This document shows, piece after piece, positions 1 to 5,483 of a stretch of DNA of 9,263 nucleotides. Origin of the DNA: JBBRMQ01 sp038230775 (GTDB taxonomy: Bacteria > Acidobacteriota > Thermoanaerobaculia > Gp7-AA8); NCBI GenBank assembly GCA_038230775.1, contig JBBRMQ010000176.1, forward strand, positions 1-9,263, read 5' to 3'. Every line of letters starts with the position of its first letter. The stretch's first letter is position 1. The position numbers were made by a program, and so were the translations under genes. The notes under the pieces were generated by a model. It was not told the origin of the DNA. It did not search any database and was given only the letters and a program-made list of their open reading frames with translations.

Positions 1-798
1 GGTGAGCGCGACCGGGTCGTCGTTGCCGGTGGTGTCAATCACCTCGTTGAATCGAATGTGCATCTTGCTTCCGCGGCGCGTCACGAACGCCGAGACGACC
101 GGCGCTTTGGTCCTGATCGCGAGCTTCGCCGGGCCGATCGGCGTCAGCGCAGGCCGACCAAAGAACGGCACCTTCACGCTCTCAGCGCGGATGCTCTGGT
201 CGATCAGGAAGCCGAGCATGCCGCCGCGGCGCAGGGCGAAGATCAGCTCGCGCGCCGCCGCCGTCGATCCGCGGTCGATCGTCCGGATCCCCGCCGTCGC
301 GCGGATGCGCGTCATGAACTGATTGAGCTCCGCCTCGTTGCGCTCGCGCTGCAGGACCGACGTCGGGATTCCCGACTTCGCCAGGCAGTACGCCATCCAT
401 TCCCAATTCCCGCAGTGACCCGTGAACGCCACGATGCCGCGGCCCGCGCGCACGTGAGCGAGCACCGGTTCCATTCCCTCGAATGTGGTCGTCTTCGCGA
501 TTGTCGCGGCGTCGAGGTTCGGCATCCACATGATCTCGAACAGCGACTGGCCGAGGTGATGGAACATTCGGCGGACGTTGGTGGCGCGATTGCGAACGCT
601 CCACTCAGGGAACGCGCTGGTGAGATTCGCCATCGCCCGACGGCGTTCGCGACCCAGAACGTGCCACGCGAGGTGGCCGGTCGCGAGGCCGAGAAATCGC
701 ACGGCGCGCAGCGGCAGCCGGCGCACGACGGCGCTGACCAGCAGGAGCGCGACGTAAAGCAGCCGCGATCTAAACGCTCTGTGCTTCGGGCTCGCCAC
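1..798 (-). CDS. LpxL/HtrB-family lipid A acyltransferase (partial, 3' end outside window)
   Basis: Inner-membrane acyltransferase that transfers a late acyl chain to KDO-lipid A or a related lipid. 266 residues are visible and the frame stays open to the window edge; the family is usually about 290-310 residues, so some 25-45 C-terminal residues are missing. A hydrophobic stretch (about residues 13-27) follows a basic N-terminus, as expected for a membrane anchor. The catalytic HX4E signature is GHCGNWEW, with His128 and Glu133; downstream blocks LIDQS (198-202) and VPFFGRPALTPIG (210-222) fit the family. I chose the GTG at 798 because GAGGA lies 8 nt upstream and no upstream start fits. The gene overlaps the end of kdsC by 29 nt, so the two are probably co-transcribed and coupled. 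Lipid A versus other lipid as acceptor, and LpxL versus LpxM type, cannot be decided here. Confidence 0.9.
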   Translation of the reverse strand, partial: MASPKHRAFRSRLLYVALLLVSAVVRRLPLRAVRFLGLATGHLAWHVLGRERRRAMANLTSAFPEWSVRNRATNVRRMFHHLGQSLFEIMWMPNLDAATIAKTTTFEGMEPVLAHVRAGRGIVAFTGHCGNWEWMAYCLAKSGIPTSVLQRERNEAELNQFMTRIRATAGIRTIDRGSTAAARELIFALRRGGMLGFLIDQSIRAESVKVPFFGRPALTPIGPAKLAIRTKAPVVSAFVTRRGSKMHIRFNEVIDTTGNDDPVALT

Positions 799-1303
799 TC
801 TTGAAGTCCTCGAGCAGCGATTCCCAGTCGCCGCGTTCGCGCAGCAGGCGCTCGACGGCTTCGCGGAACGCGCCGCAACCGCCGCGCTGCCTCAGCTTCC
901 ACGTCGCCGCCTCCAGCACCTCGGCCGCCGCGTCGTTCGGCGCGGCGGAGATCGCCGCGTGGCTCATCGGGGCGAGATCGGGAAGGTCGTCGCCGAGGTA
1001 GAGAACCTGATCGAAGCGGAGGTCGAGTTTCTTGAGGATGTTCTCGCAGGACTCGAGCTTGTTGCTCGCTCCCTGATGCAACTCCACGATGCCGAGCTCG
1101 CGTGCGCGACGCGTGAGCGCTGGCGAGCGGCGGCTGGTGAGGAGCGCGACGGTGATGCCGACCTTCTGTGCGAGCTTCGCAGCGAGACCGTCACGGACAT
1201 TGAAGGCCTTGATCTCGCGCGTTTCCCCGGCGTAGACGATCTTGCCGTCGGTCCAGACGCCGTCGACGTCGGAGATGATGATGCGGATGGCGGCTGAGGA
1301 CAT
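770..1303 (-). CDS. kdsC: 3-deoxy-D-manno-octulosonate 8-phosphate phosphatase (KdsC-type HAD)
   Basis: Cytoplasmic HAD phosphatase expected to dephosphorylate KDO-8-phosphate to KDO, the sugar linking lipid A to core. The product is 177 residues, normal for the capless KdsC family. Motifs: DVDGVWTDG with Asp12/Asp14 (nucleophile and acid/base), LLTSRRS (54-60, motif II), YLGDDLPDL with Asp105/Asp106 (Mg binding), and a C-terminal GGCGAFREAVE (141-151) matching the KdsC GGxGAxRE signature. The frame is open further upstream to 1462, but that part is translated palindrome (RSLATLGMT) and not conserved protein, so ATG 1303 is preferred. There is no clear Shine-Dalgarno sequence; a TACCAT box ends 7 nt before the ATG. 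The start region is duplicated out of frame upstream (1362-1389). The family also includes phosphatases for related sugar acids, but the adjacent lipid A acyltransferase supports KDO. Confidence 0.9.
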   Translation of the reverse strand: MSSAAIRIIISDVDGVWTDGKIVYAGETREIKAFNVRDGLAAKLAQKVGITVALLTSRRSPALTRRARELGIVELHQGASNKLESCENILKKLDLRFDQVLYLGDDLPDLAPMSHAAISAAPNDAAAEVLEAATWKLRQRGGCGAFREAVERLLRERGDWESLLEDFKSGEPEAQSV

Positions 1304-1389
1304 GCGCGAGATGGTAACCCGTAGTAGCGCCGCGACAGAATCGCCGCCAGCAGCCGTCGACGATGGCGGCTGAGGACATGTGCGAGATG
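1286..1389. repeat. Direct repeat of the kdsC start region (1286-1313 and 1362-1389)
   Basis: Two 28-bp copies match at 27 positions (one c/t difference). The first holds the kdsC start codon, its next codons (MSSAAI on the minus strand) and about 10 nt upstream. The second, 76 bp further upstream of kdsC and 8 bp from palindrome A, carries the same ATG and MSSAAI codons but in a different frame from kdsC, because 76 is not a multiple of three. The 48 bp between them match nothing else I recognise. Confidence 0.92.
1311..1316 (-). promoter_or_regulatory. -10-like TACCAT before kdsC
   Basis: On the minus strand TACCAT ends 7 nt before the kdsC ATG, with no Shine-Dalgarno between. The placement resembles the other close TAnnnT boxes in the window. 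No convincing -35 is seen, so this is weak evidence that kdsC has its own promoter downstream of palindrome A. Confidence 0.3.
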
Positions 1390-1397
1390 TTTGCGAT

Positions 1398-1490
1398 GTC
1401 ATCCCGAGCGTAGCGAGGGACCGGTGTGGGCGGGCGGCACGCTCATCGCCCCACCCACCCACACCGGTCCCTCGCTACGCTCGGGATGAC
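1398..1490. repeat. 93-bp palindromic repeat element, copy A
   Basis: Perfect 33-bp inverted arms (1398-1430 and 1458-1490) flank a 27-nt loop. The outer ends read gtcatcccgagcg and the arm core is gtagcgagggaccggtgtggg. In RNA either strand would form a very stable hairpin, but no T-run follows on either side, so rho-independent termination is not obvious. The right arm contains the stop and the last sense codons of the HAD phosphatase. There is no obvious target-site duplication at the ends. The same element, also 93 bp, recurs at 3984. Confidence 0.95.
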
Positions 1491-2158
1491 AAGCCGAGGA
1501 TCGCGGCGAGTAGCGCGTCGCGATCTTCGGCCGAAGTGAAAAAGTGATCCGGCTTTTCCGCGATCAGCTTTTCCGCGGGCGTCTTTCCCGAGGCGATGGC
1601 GATCGTCGTTGCGGCGTGCGGGACGCCGCAGCGCACGTCGTAGATCGAGTCGCCGATGATCACAACGTCCCGCCCCGCGATGCGCTGTCCCGAGCGTTCG
1701 ATCGCAATCGGCGGCAGCCTCTCACGAGACTCAGAGTCGTTTCCGAAGGCGCCGAACGGAAAGAACGCGTTGAGCCCCGGGCCGGCGAGCTTCAGCCGCG
1801 CGCCCGGCTCGATGTTGCCGGTGAGCAGCGCCAGCATCACGTCCTGACGCCCGGCGAGCGACTCGACCACGGCGCGAATACCGGGCAGCTCGCGCATGCG
1901 TCCGTTAGCGTTCGTCGAGAGCTCGGCGATGTAGCGGGACCAGAGTGCCGGCATCGCTTCATCGATCTGCGCGTCGGTGAGGTCCGCGTCACGCAGGACC
2001 ATGCGCGCAATCTGCGGATCGGTGCGGCCGGAGAAGTCGTAGCGACGGAGGTCGCCGCGATAACCGTACGTGGCGTCGAGCGCGATGGCGAACGACTCGC
2101 GCGATGCGCCGCCGTCGGTGATCAGCGTGCCGTCGATGTCGAAGAGAACCAGCTTCAT
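1475..2158 (-). CDS. HAD-superfamily phosphatase (phosphoglycolate-phosphatase-like)
   Basis: Cytoplasmic HAD hydrolase of 227 residues with a cap domain. All four HAD motifs are visible: FDIDGT with Asp7/Asp9, LLTGN with Thr113, Lys123 in the KLAGPGL segment, and IIGDSIYDVRCG with Asp170 and Asp174. The cap between residues 15 and 90 carries FSGRTDPQIARMVL, as in Gph-like proteins; the physiological substrate cannot be told. Start ATG 2158 begins directly with the conserved MKLVLFDIDGT; the frame remains open upstream only as a shadow of the divergent exporter. No Shine-Dalgarno is seen, and a TACTGT box ends 9 nt before the ATG, so the mRNA may be leaderless. Unusually, the final codons (SSRA) and the TAG stop lie inside a 93-bp palindromic repeat, so the original C-terminus was probably altered by its insertion. 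kdsC lies 171 bp downstream on the same strand. Confidence 0.88.
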   Translation of the reverse strand: MKLVLFDIDGTLITDGGASRESFAIALDATYGYRGDLRRYDFSGRTDPQIARMVLRDADLTDAQIDEAMPALWSRYIAELSTNANGRMRELPGIRAVVESLAGRQDVMLALLTGNIEPGARLKLAGPGLNAFFPFGAFGNDSESRERLPPIAIERSGQRIAGRDVVIIGDSIYDVRCGVPHAATTIAIASGKTPAEKLIAEKPDHFFTSAEDRDALLAAILGLSSRA

Positions 2159-2188
2159 TGCGCAGTCACAGTACACTCCCAGCGCCAG
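2159..2188. promoter_or_regulatory. Divergent promoter region, HAD phosphatase / DHA1 exporter
   Basis: Only 30 bp separate the two start codons. Overlapping -10-like boxes face outward: TACACT (2172-2177, plus) ends 11 nt before ATG 2189, and TACTGT (2173-2168, minus) ends 9 nt before ATG 2158. No Shine-Dalgarno is visible for either gene. If these are the -10 elements, RNA would start at or within a few nt of the start codons. The -35 elements would lie within the coding regions and are weak. The octamer GCAGTCAC (2162-2169) recurs in the other divergent region. Confidence 0.5.
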
Positions 2189-3388
2189 ATGCGCCGCGCG
2201 TCCCTCCTCGTTCTGTTTCTCACCGTCTTCATCGATCTCATCGGATTCGGGATGGTGATCCCCTTCCTGTCGTTCTACGCGCGCGAATATGGCGCGAGCG
2301 GTGTGACCGTTGGCCTGGTTGTCGGCGTGTACTCGCTCATGCAGTTCTTCTTCGCGCCGGTCTGGGGACGGCTGTCCGATCGCATCGGACGGCGTCCGGT
2401 GATCCTCATCAGTCTGACGGCCAGCTTCCTCGGTTACCTGCTTTTCGGCCTTGCCGGAAGCCTCGGCATATTGCTCGCGTCGCGCGTGATCGCCGGAGCG
2501 GGCGGAGCGAACATCGGAACGGCGCAGGCCTACATCGCCGACACGACGACGCCGGAGAATCGCGCGAAGGGAATGGGAATCATCGGCGCGGCCTTCGGCA
2601 TGGGATTCATCCTCGGTCCTCCGCTGAGCGGGATTCTGTCCGCGGTCGGAACGCGCCATGGCATGCGCGGGAACCTCCTGCCCGGTCTGACCGCGGCGTC
2701 CCTATCGCTCATCGCTCTGTCGATCGCTTTTTTCGTCCTCGGGGAATCGAAGCCGGCGGACCTCATGCCGCGGAGCGGATTGCCGCCACAGTTCGACCTG
2801 AACGTATGGCGGTCGATGACGCATCACAAGCTTCTCTTCGCCATCATCGGCGCGGTGGTGCTGACGATGCTCGCTGTCGCGGGGATGGAGACGAGCGTCA
2901 CGTTGCACGGCCGTGATCGCTTTCATTTCGAGCAGCTCGACCTGGCGTACTTTTTTCTGTTCATGGGAGTGATCATCGCAACGATTCAGGGTGGCTTGAT
3001 CGGGAGACTGGCAAAAATCTTCGGCGAGAAAACGCTGGTGGCGATCGGGACAGGCTCCTTCACGATCGGGTTGGCGTTCGTTCCTCTCGTCTTCCGCGTA
3101 TCGCTGCTGTATGTCGTCGCGTTCTTTCTCGCGGTCGGCCAGGGGCTGACGAATCCGGCGCTCACGTCGCTGGTCTCCAAGGCGTGCGCCCCGAATGAGC
3201 GCGGAACGATGCTGGGGCTGACGTCGGGTCTCGGCTCGCTGGCGCGATTTCTCGGCCCGATCATTTCCGGTTTCTTTTACGATTGGGCGCAGGCGCGCGG
3301 ATCGTTCTACACCGGAGCGGTGTTCACGTTGTGCGCGTTCCTCGTCGCGCTGCGAATGCGCAGACTACCGTTGACTGTGGAGAACTGA
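2189..3388 (+). CDS. MFS transporter, DHA1/TetA-like exporter
   Basis: Inner-membrane proton-coupled drug or metabolite exporter, 399 residues, about 12 hydrophobic segments, normal length. The first helix carries FIDLIGFGMVIPFL (14-27), typical of TetA-like DHA1 proteins. Motif A in loop 2-3 is GRLSDRIGRRPV (60-71). Helix 5 has a motif-C-like GMGFILGPPLSG (137-148), the antiporter signature. An LGESKP-type segment after helix 6 leads into the central loop, and the second half repeats the fold (GPIISGF near the end). Start ATG 2189 gives MRRASLLVLF, a short basic end before helix 1. A TACACT box lies 11 nt upstream, allowing an almost leaderless message. It is divergent from the HAD phosphatase (30 bp apart) and abuts def downstream. 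The substrate is unknown; tetracycline resistance should not be assumed. Confidence 0.9.
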   Translation: MRRASLLVLFLTVFIDLIGFGMVIPFLSFYAREYGASGVTVGLVVGVYSLMQFFFAPVWGRLSDRIGRRPVILISLTASFLGYLLFGLAGSLGILLASRVIAGAGGANIGTAQAYIADTTTPENRAKGMGIIGAAFGMGFILGPPLSGILSAVGTRHGMRGNLLPGLTAASLSLIALSIAFFVLGESKPADLMPRSGLPPQFDLNVWRSMTHHKLLFAIIGAVVLTMLAVAGMETSVTLHGRDRFHFEQLDLAYFFLFMGVIIATIQGGLIGRLAKIFGEKTLVAIGTGSFTIGLAFVPLVFRVSLLYVVAFFLAVGQGLTNPALTSLVSKACAPNERGTMLGLTSGLGSLARFLGPIISGFFYDWAQARGSFYTGAVFTLCAFLVALRMRRLPLTVEN

Positions 3389-3904
3389 ATGGCGATCTTG
3401 AAGGTTGCGCGGCTGGGACATCCGGTGTTGCGCATGAAGGCGTCCGATGTCGAGATCAAAGACATCAAGGCTGGCAAGTTCGCCGCGCTTGTCGACGACA
3501 TGATCGAGACGATGCACGAGTACGAAGGCGTGGGGCTGGCTGGTCCGCAGGTGCATCTGCCGTTGCGCATCTTCGTGTTTGAGGTCGAGGAGAAGGTGGC
3601 CAAACGTCGCGGAGTGGCAAAGCTGAGTGCCGGCGTGTTCTTCAACGCCACGTACGAACCGGTCGGCACGGAGACGATTACCGACTGGGAAGGCTGCCTC
3701 AGTGTTCCGTTTCTCGGCGGCGAGACGCCGCGCTTCAAGCGGGTGCGTCTTCGCGGAATCGATCACGAAGGGAATGAGGCGGAGCACGAAATCACGGATT
3801 TCACCGCGCGCATTTTCCAGCACGAGGTCGATCACACCGATGGTCAGGTGTATCTCGATCGGATGCCGGACCTCACGACGCTCGCCTACACCGTCGTGCT
3901 CTGA
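3389..3904 (+). CDS. def: Peptide deformylase
   Basis: Cytoplasmic metalloenzyme that removes the formyl group from the N-terminal methionine of nascent proteins. The product is full length at 171 residues. The three deformylase motifs are present in order: GVGLAGPQ (47-54), EGCLS (101-105) with metal ligand Cys103, and HEVDH (145-149) with ligands His145/His149 and catalytic Glu146. Two small deviations: Gly52 replaces the usual second Ala of GxGLAAxQ, and Thr150 replaces the common Leu after HExDH. The start ATG directly follows the exporter's TGA with no gap; GGAG lies 6 nt upstream inside the exporter gene, so translation is probably coupled. fmt, a frequent neighbour of def, is absent on both sides. 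Whether this is the organism's only deformylase cannot be seen here. Confidence 0.95.
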   Translation: MAILKVARLGHPVLRMKASDVEIKDIKAGKFAALVDDMIETMHEYEGVGLAGPQVHLPLRIFVFEVEEKVAKRRGVAKLSAGVFFNATYEPVGTETITDWEGCLSVPFLGGETPRFKRVRLRGIDHEGNEAEHEITDFTARIFQHEVDHTDGQVYLDRMPDLTTLAYTVVL

Positions 3905-3983
3905 GATTCAGAAGCAGAGCATCTCGGACGGCCTCGACGGCCTCGCCGAAGCTCGCGAATCACAACCGCCCAGTTGCCGCGTT

Positions 3984-4076
3984 GTCATTCCGAGCGTAGC
4001 GAGGAACCGTGTAGGCGGGCGGCTCGTTCATCGTCCCGCCCCACCCACACCGCTCCCTCGCTACGCTCGGGATGAC
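3984..4076. repeat. 93-bp palindromic repeat element, copy B
   Basis: Same length and order as copy A, with the shared loop pattern cgNtcatcgNccc, so it is a homologous unit and not just a chance hairpin. The left arm has decayed (tattccgagcg-type changes, a lost G, aggaaccgtgtagg), while the right arm keeps ccctcgctacgctcgggatgac intact. It lies 79 nt after the def stop and 78 nt before the methyltransferase-like gene, in a 250-bp gap with no other gene. Confidence 0.95.
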
Positions 4077-4142
4077 ATGGTTGCCTGATTTCGCCTCACA
4101 AGCTCGACCAGCGAACGGTTACGAATTTCTGACTCAGGACAC

Positions 4143-4148
4143 TAGACT
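4143..4148 (+). promoter_or_regulatory. -10-like TAGACT before the methyltransferase-like gene
   Basis: TAGACT ends 6 nt before GTG 4155 in the context cac-TAGACT-cgtgcc, closely like cac-TATACT-cgcgcccc before the EntS-like exporter. A weak TTACGA (4119-4124) sits 18 nt upstream as a possible -35. There is no Shine-Dalgarno at a usual distance. Confidence 0.45.
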
Positions 4149-4154
4149 CGTGCC

Positions 4155-4631
4155 GTGGAAGGAGACCGGTCGAAGCCACGTCACTCGGGGGTGTACTTTC
4201 CGCCGCCGCTGCTCTACGCGATCGCGTTCGGCGCGGGCATTCTTCTGCATGCGCGGAGGCCGCTCGCGATTGCGGACTGGCCCCCAATGGAGCGAGGGGG
4301 CATGGCGGTCATGATCGCTGCCGCGCTCCTGGCCGTATGGAGTATCGCTTCGTTCTGGCGCAGGCGGACGTCAATCGTTCCAATCAAGCCGTCCACATCG
4401 CTCGTCGTCGACGGCCCGTTCCGTTTCAGCCGCAACCCCATGTACCTCGCGCTCGCCATCGCCTACATCGGAGGCGCGCTCGCGTTGAACAGCCTGTGGC
4501 CGATCATCTTCCTGCCGGTTCTGATCGTTGCCGTCGATCGGCTGATCATTGAAAAGGAAGAGCGGTACATGCAGTCGGTTTTCGGCGAGGCGTACGCGAT
4601 CTATTGCGCGAGAGTGCGCCGCTGGCTGTAA
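4155..4631 (+). CDS. Isoprenylcysteine carboxyl methyltransferase (ICMT/PEMT)-like membrane protein
   Basis: Small integral membrane protein of 158 residues in the ICMT/phospholipid-methyltransferase-like superfamily, which uses S-adenosylmethionine within the membrane. Hydrophobic segments lie at about 18-33, 50-67, 98-112 and 114-131. The family core is in the C-terminal half: VVDGPFRFSRNPMYLAL (84-100) with the RNPMY signature, and IEKEERYMQSVFGEAYAIYCARVRRW (132-157) with the conserved acidic, Tyr and Arg pattern of the cofactor-binding end. The real methyl acceptor in bacteria is generally unknown; eukaryotic-type prenylcysteine methylation should not be inferred. The start is GTG 4155: an in-frame TAG lies three codons upstream and the next ATG would remove the first helix. 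No Shine-Dalgarno is seen; TAGACT ends 6 nt before the GTG, suggesting a leaderless transcript. A palindromic repeat lies upstream, and the CsgG-domain gene lies 85 nt downstream on the same strand. Confidence 0.82.
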   Translation: MEGDRSKPRHSGVYFPPPLLYAIAFGAGILLHARRPLAIADWPPMERGGMAVMIAAALLAVWSIASFWRRRTSIVPIKPSTSLVVDGPFRFSRNPMYLALAIAYIGGALALNSLWPIIFLPVLIVAVDRLIIEKEERYMQSVFGEAYAIYCARVRRWL

Positions 4632-4656
4632 CGGATCGGCAGTGAAGAAGCGCTTG

Positions 4657-4707
4657 CTGTTCAATTCTGAACAGTGGCTCGTGATATGGTCGAGATCGCC
4701 AAGGAGG
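4657..4707 (+). promoter_or_regulatory. Extended -10, operator-like palindrome and RBS of the CsgG-domain gene
   Basis: TGaTATGGT (4682-4690) is an extended -10 with a good TATGGT hexamer. Just upstream, at the -35 position, is a perfect 6-bp inverted repeat ctgttc-aattct-gaacag (4657-4674), a possible repressor site. It is not a LexA CTGT-N8-ACAG box because the spacer is 10. AAGGAGG (4701-4707) is the ribosome binding site for ATG 4717. Confidence 0.5.
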
Positions 4708-4716
4708 CTAACGATT

Positions 4717-5427
4717 ATGTCGCGCGCGTCGCTTCGTCTTCTGATCATCCTCGCTGCATTTGCCGCACTTCCTCTGGTCGCATCTCCCAAGCCCTCGATC
4801 GGTGTCGCCGAGTTCACCAACGACACCTCGGCCGCGTGGTGGTACGGCGGCGCAGGACGGGACCTCAGCGGCATGCTCACCAATGAGCTCGCCTCGTCGG
4901 AGAAGTTCCGAATCGTCGAGCGCTCGAAACTCGACCACGTCCTTCGCGAGCAGGATCTCGCGGAGTCGGGCCGCGTGAGTCGCTCGAGCGCCGCGAAGGT
5001 CGGAAAGCTGACCGGGGCAAAGTACCTCGTGATGGGAACCGTCTCGTCGTACGACGAGAAAACCGCAGGCACGGGCGGGGGATTGAATTTCAAAGGCTTC
5101 GGACTCGGCGGACACAAGAGCGAGGCGTACATGGCGATCGACCTTCGCGTCGTCGACACCACGTCGGGTGAGGTCGCCTTCACGCGCACGATCGAAGCGC
5201 GCTCCAGCAGCTACGGTGTGGCGGGTACCGGTCACGTGGGCGGTCTCTCCGGTGGACTCGGCAAGTACGAGAACACCCCGGCAGGAAAAGCCATCCGCGC
5301 CTGCCTCATGGAGATCAGCGAATACCTCGGCTGCGTCATGGTGGACCAGGACTCGTGTGTCAACGAGTACAAGGCAAAGGAAGGCGCGCGCCGCGAAAAA
5401 ACCAAGAAGAGCATCAAGCTCGACTAG
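4717..5427 (+). CDS. Secreted CsgG-domain protein
   Basis: Protein of 236 residues with a Sec-type signal peptide (basic MSRASLR, hydrophobic core 8-21, likely cleavage near VAS-PKP at 23/24). No lipobox cysteine is present, so unlike E. coli CsgG it is not an obvious lipoprotein. The mature part starts like the CsgG/curli-assembly family: IGVAEFTNDT (28-37), GRDLSGMLTNELASSEKFRIVERSKL (47-72), VLREQDLAESG (75-85), AKVGKLTGAKYLVMGTVSSY (93-112), then AIDLRVVDTTSGEVAFTRTIEA (140-161). Gly-rich loops lie at 118-132 and 169-183. The C-terminus is short and highly charged. The family's usual role is an outer-membrane pore or periplasmic accessory; no curlin or other csg gene is nearby, so the function is open. 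ATG 4717 is well supported by AAGGAGG 9 nt upstream. An extended -10 and a palindrome precede it. Confidence 0.85.
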   Translation: MSRASLRLLIILAAFAALPLVASPKPSIGVAEFTNDTSAAWWYGGAGRDLSGMLTNELASSEKFRIVERSKLDHVLREQDLAESGRVSRSSAAKVGKLTGAKYLVMGTVSSYDEKTAGTGGGLNFKGFGLGGHKSEAYMAIDLRVVDTTSGEVAFTRTIEARSSSYGVAGTGHVGGLSGGLGKYENTPAGKAIRACLMEISEYLGCVMVDQDSCVNEYKAKEGARREKTKKSIKLD

Positions 5428-5453
5428 TTCGATTTGGCTCCAGGGAAGTGGCC

Positions 5454-5475
5454 GGGCCAGCCGGAGGGCTGGCCC
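5454..5475. terminator. Hairpin between convergent CsgG-domain and unknown-protein genes
   Basis: Perfect 9-bp arms gggccagcc / ggctggccc enclose a 4-nt loop ggag, midway in the 56-bp gap between two converging stop codons (5427 and 5484). The position suits a bidirectional terminator. No T-run follows on either strand, so it may instead protect RNA 3' ends or be another dispersed intergenic repeat. Confidence 0.55.
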
Positions 5476-5483
5476 CACACTGC

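Larger units (their letters stand above)
3905..4154. other. 250-bp gap between def and the methyltransferase-like gene
   Basis: It contains a small 9-bp tandem (gacggcctc twice, 3927-3944), palindrome copy B (3984-4076) and the promoter-like TAGACT box before the next gene. I see no credible small gene; open frames crossing the palindrome translate as IPSVARN or RYARDD repeat peptides and are not proteins. Confidence 0.7.

Noticed and set aside
58..804. Open frame of 248 codons opposite the lipid A acyltransferase
   Set aside because: Arg/His-rich low-complexity product typical of an antisense frame in GC-rich DNA; the minus-strand frame has the complete HX4E acyltransferase motifs.
770..1462. 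Longer 230-residue version of kdsC starting at 1462
   Set aside because: The extra N-terminus is translated palindrome A and the duplicated spacer; family similarity starts at ATG 1303.
1398..1490. Palindrome A as a CRISPR repeat or an rRNA/tRNA-related structure
   Set aside because: There are only dispersed single copies with no spacer-repeat alternation, and no tRNA-like cloverleaf or anticodon stem is present.
1398..1490. Palindrome A as a classical rho-independent terminator
   Set aside because: The stem is strong but no T-run follows on either strand; an RNA 3'-end role remains possible but is not shown.
4657..4674. LexA (SOS) box before the CsgG-domain gene
   Set aside because: The spacer between CTGT and ACAG is 10, not 8, and the gene has no DNA-repair link.
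4371..5189. Minus-strand open frame of 272 codons across the methyltransferase-like and CsgG-domain genes
   Set aside because: It spans two real plus-strand genes and their promoter, and has no recognisable domain.
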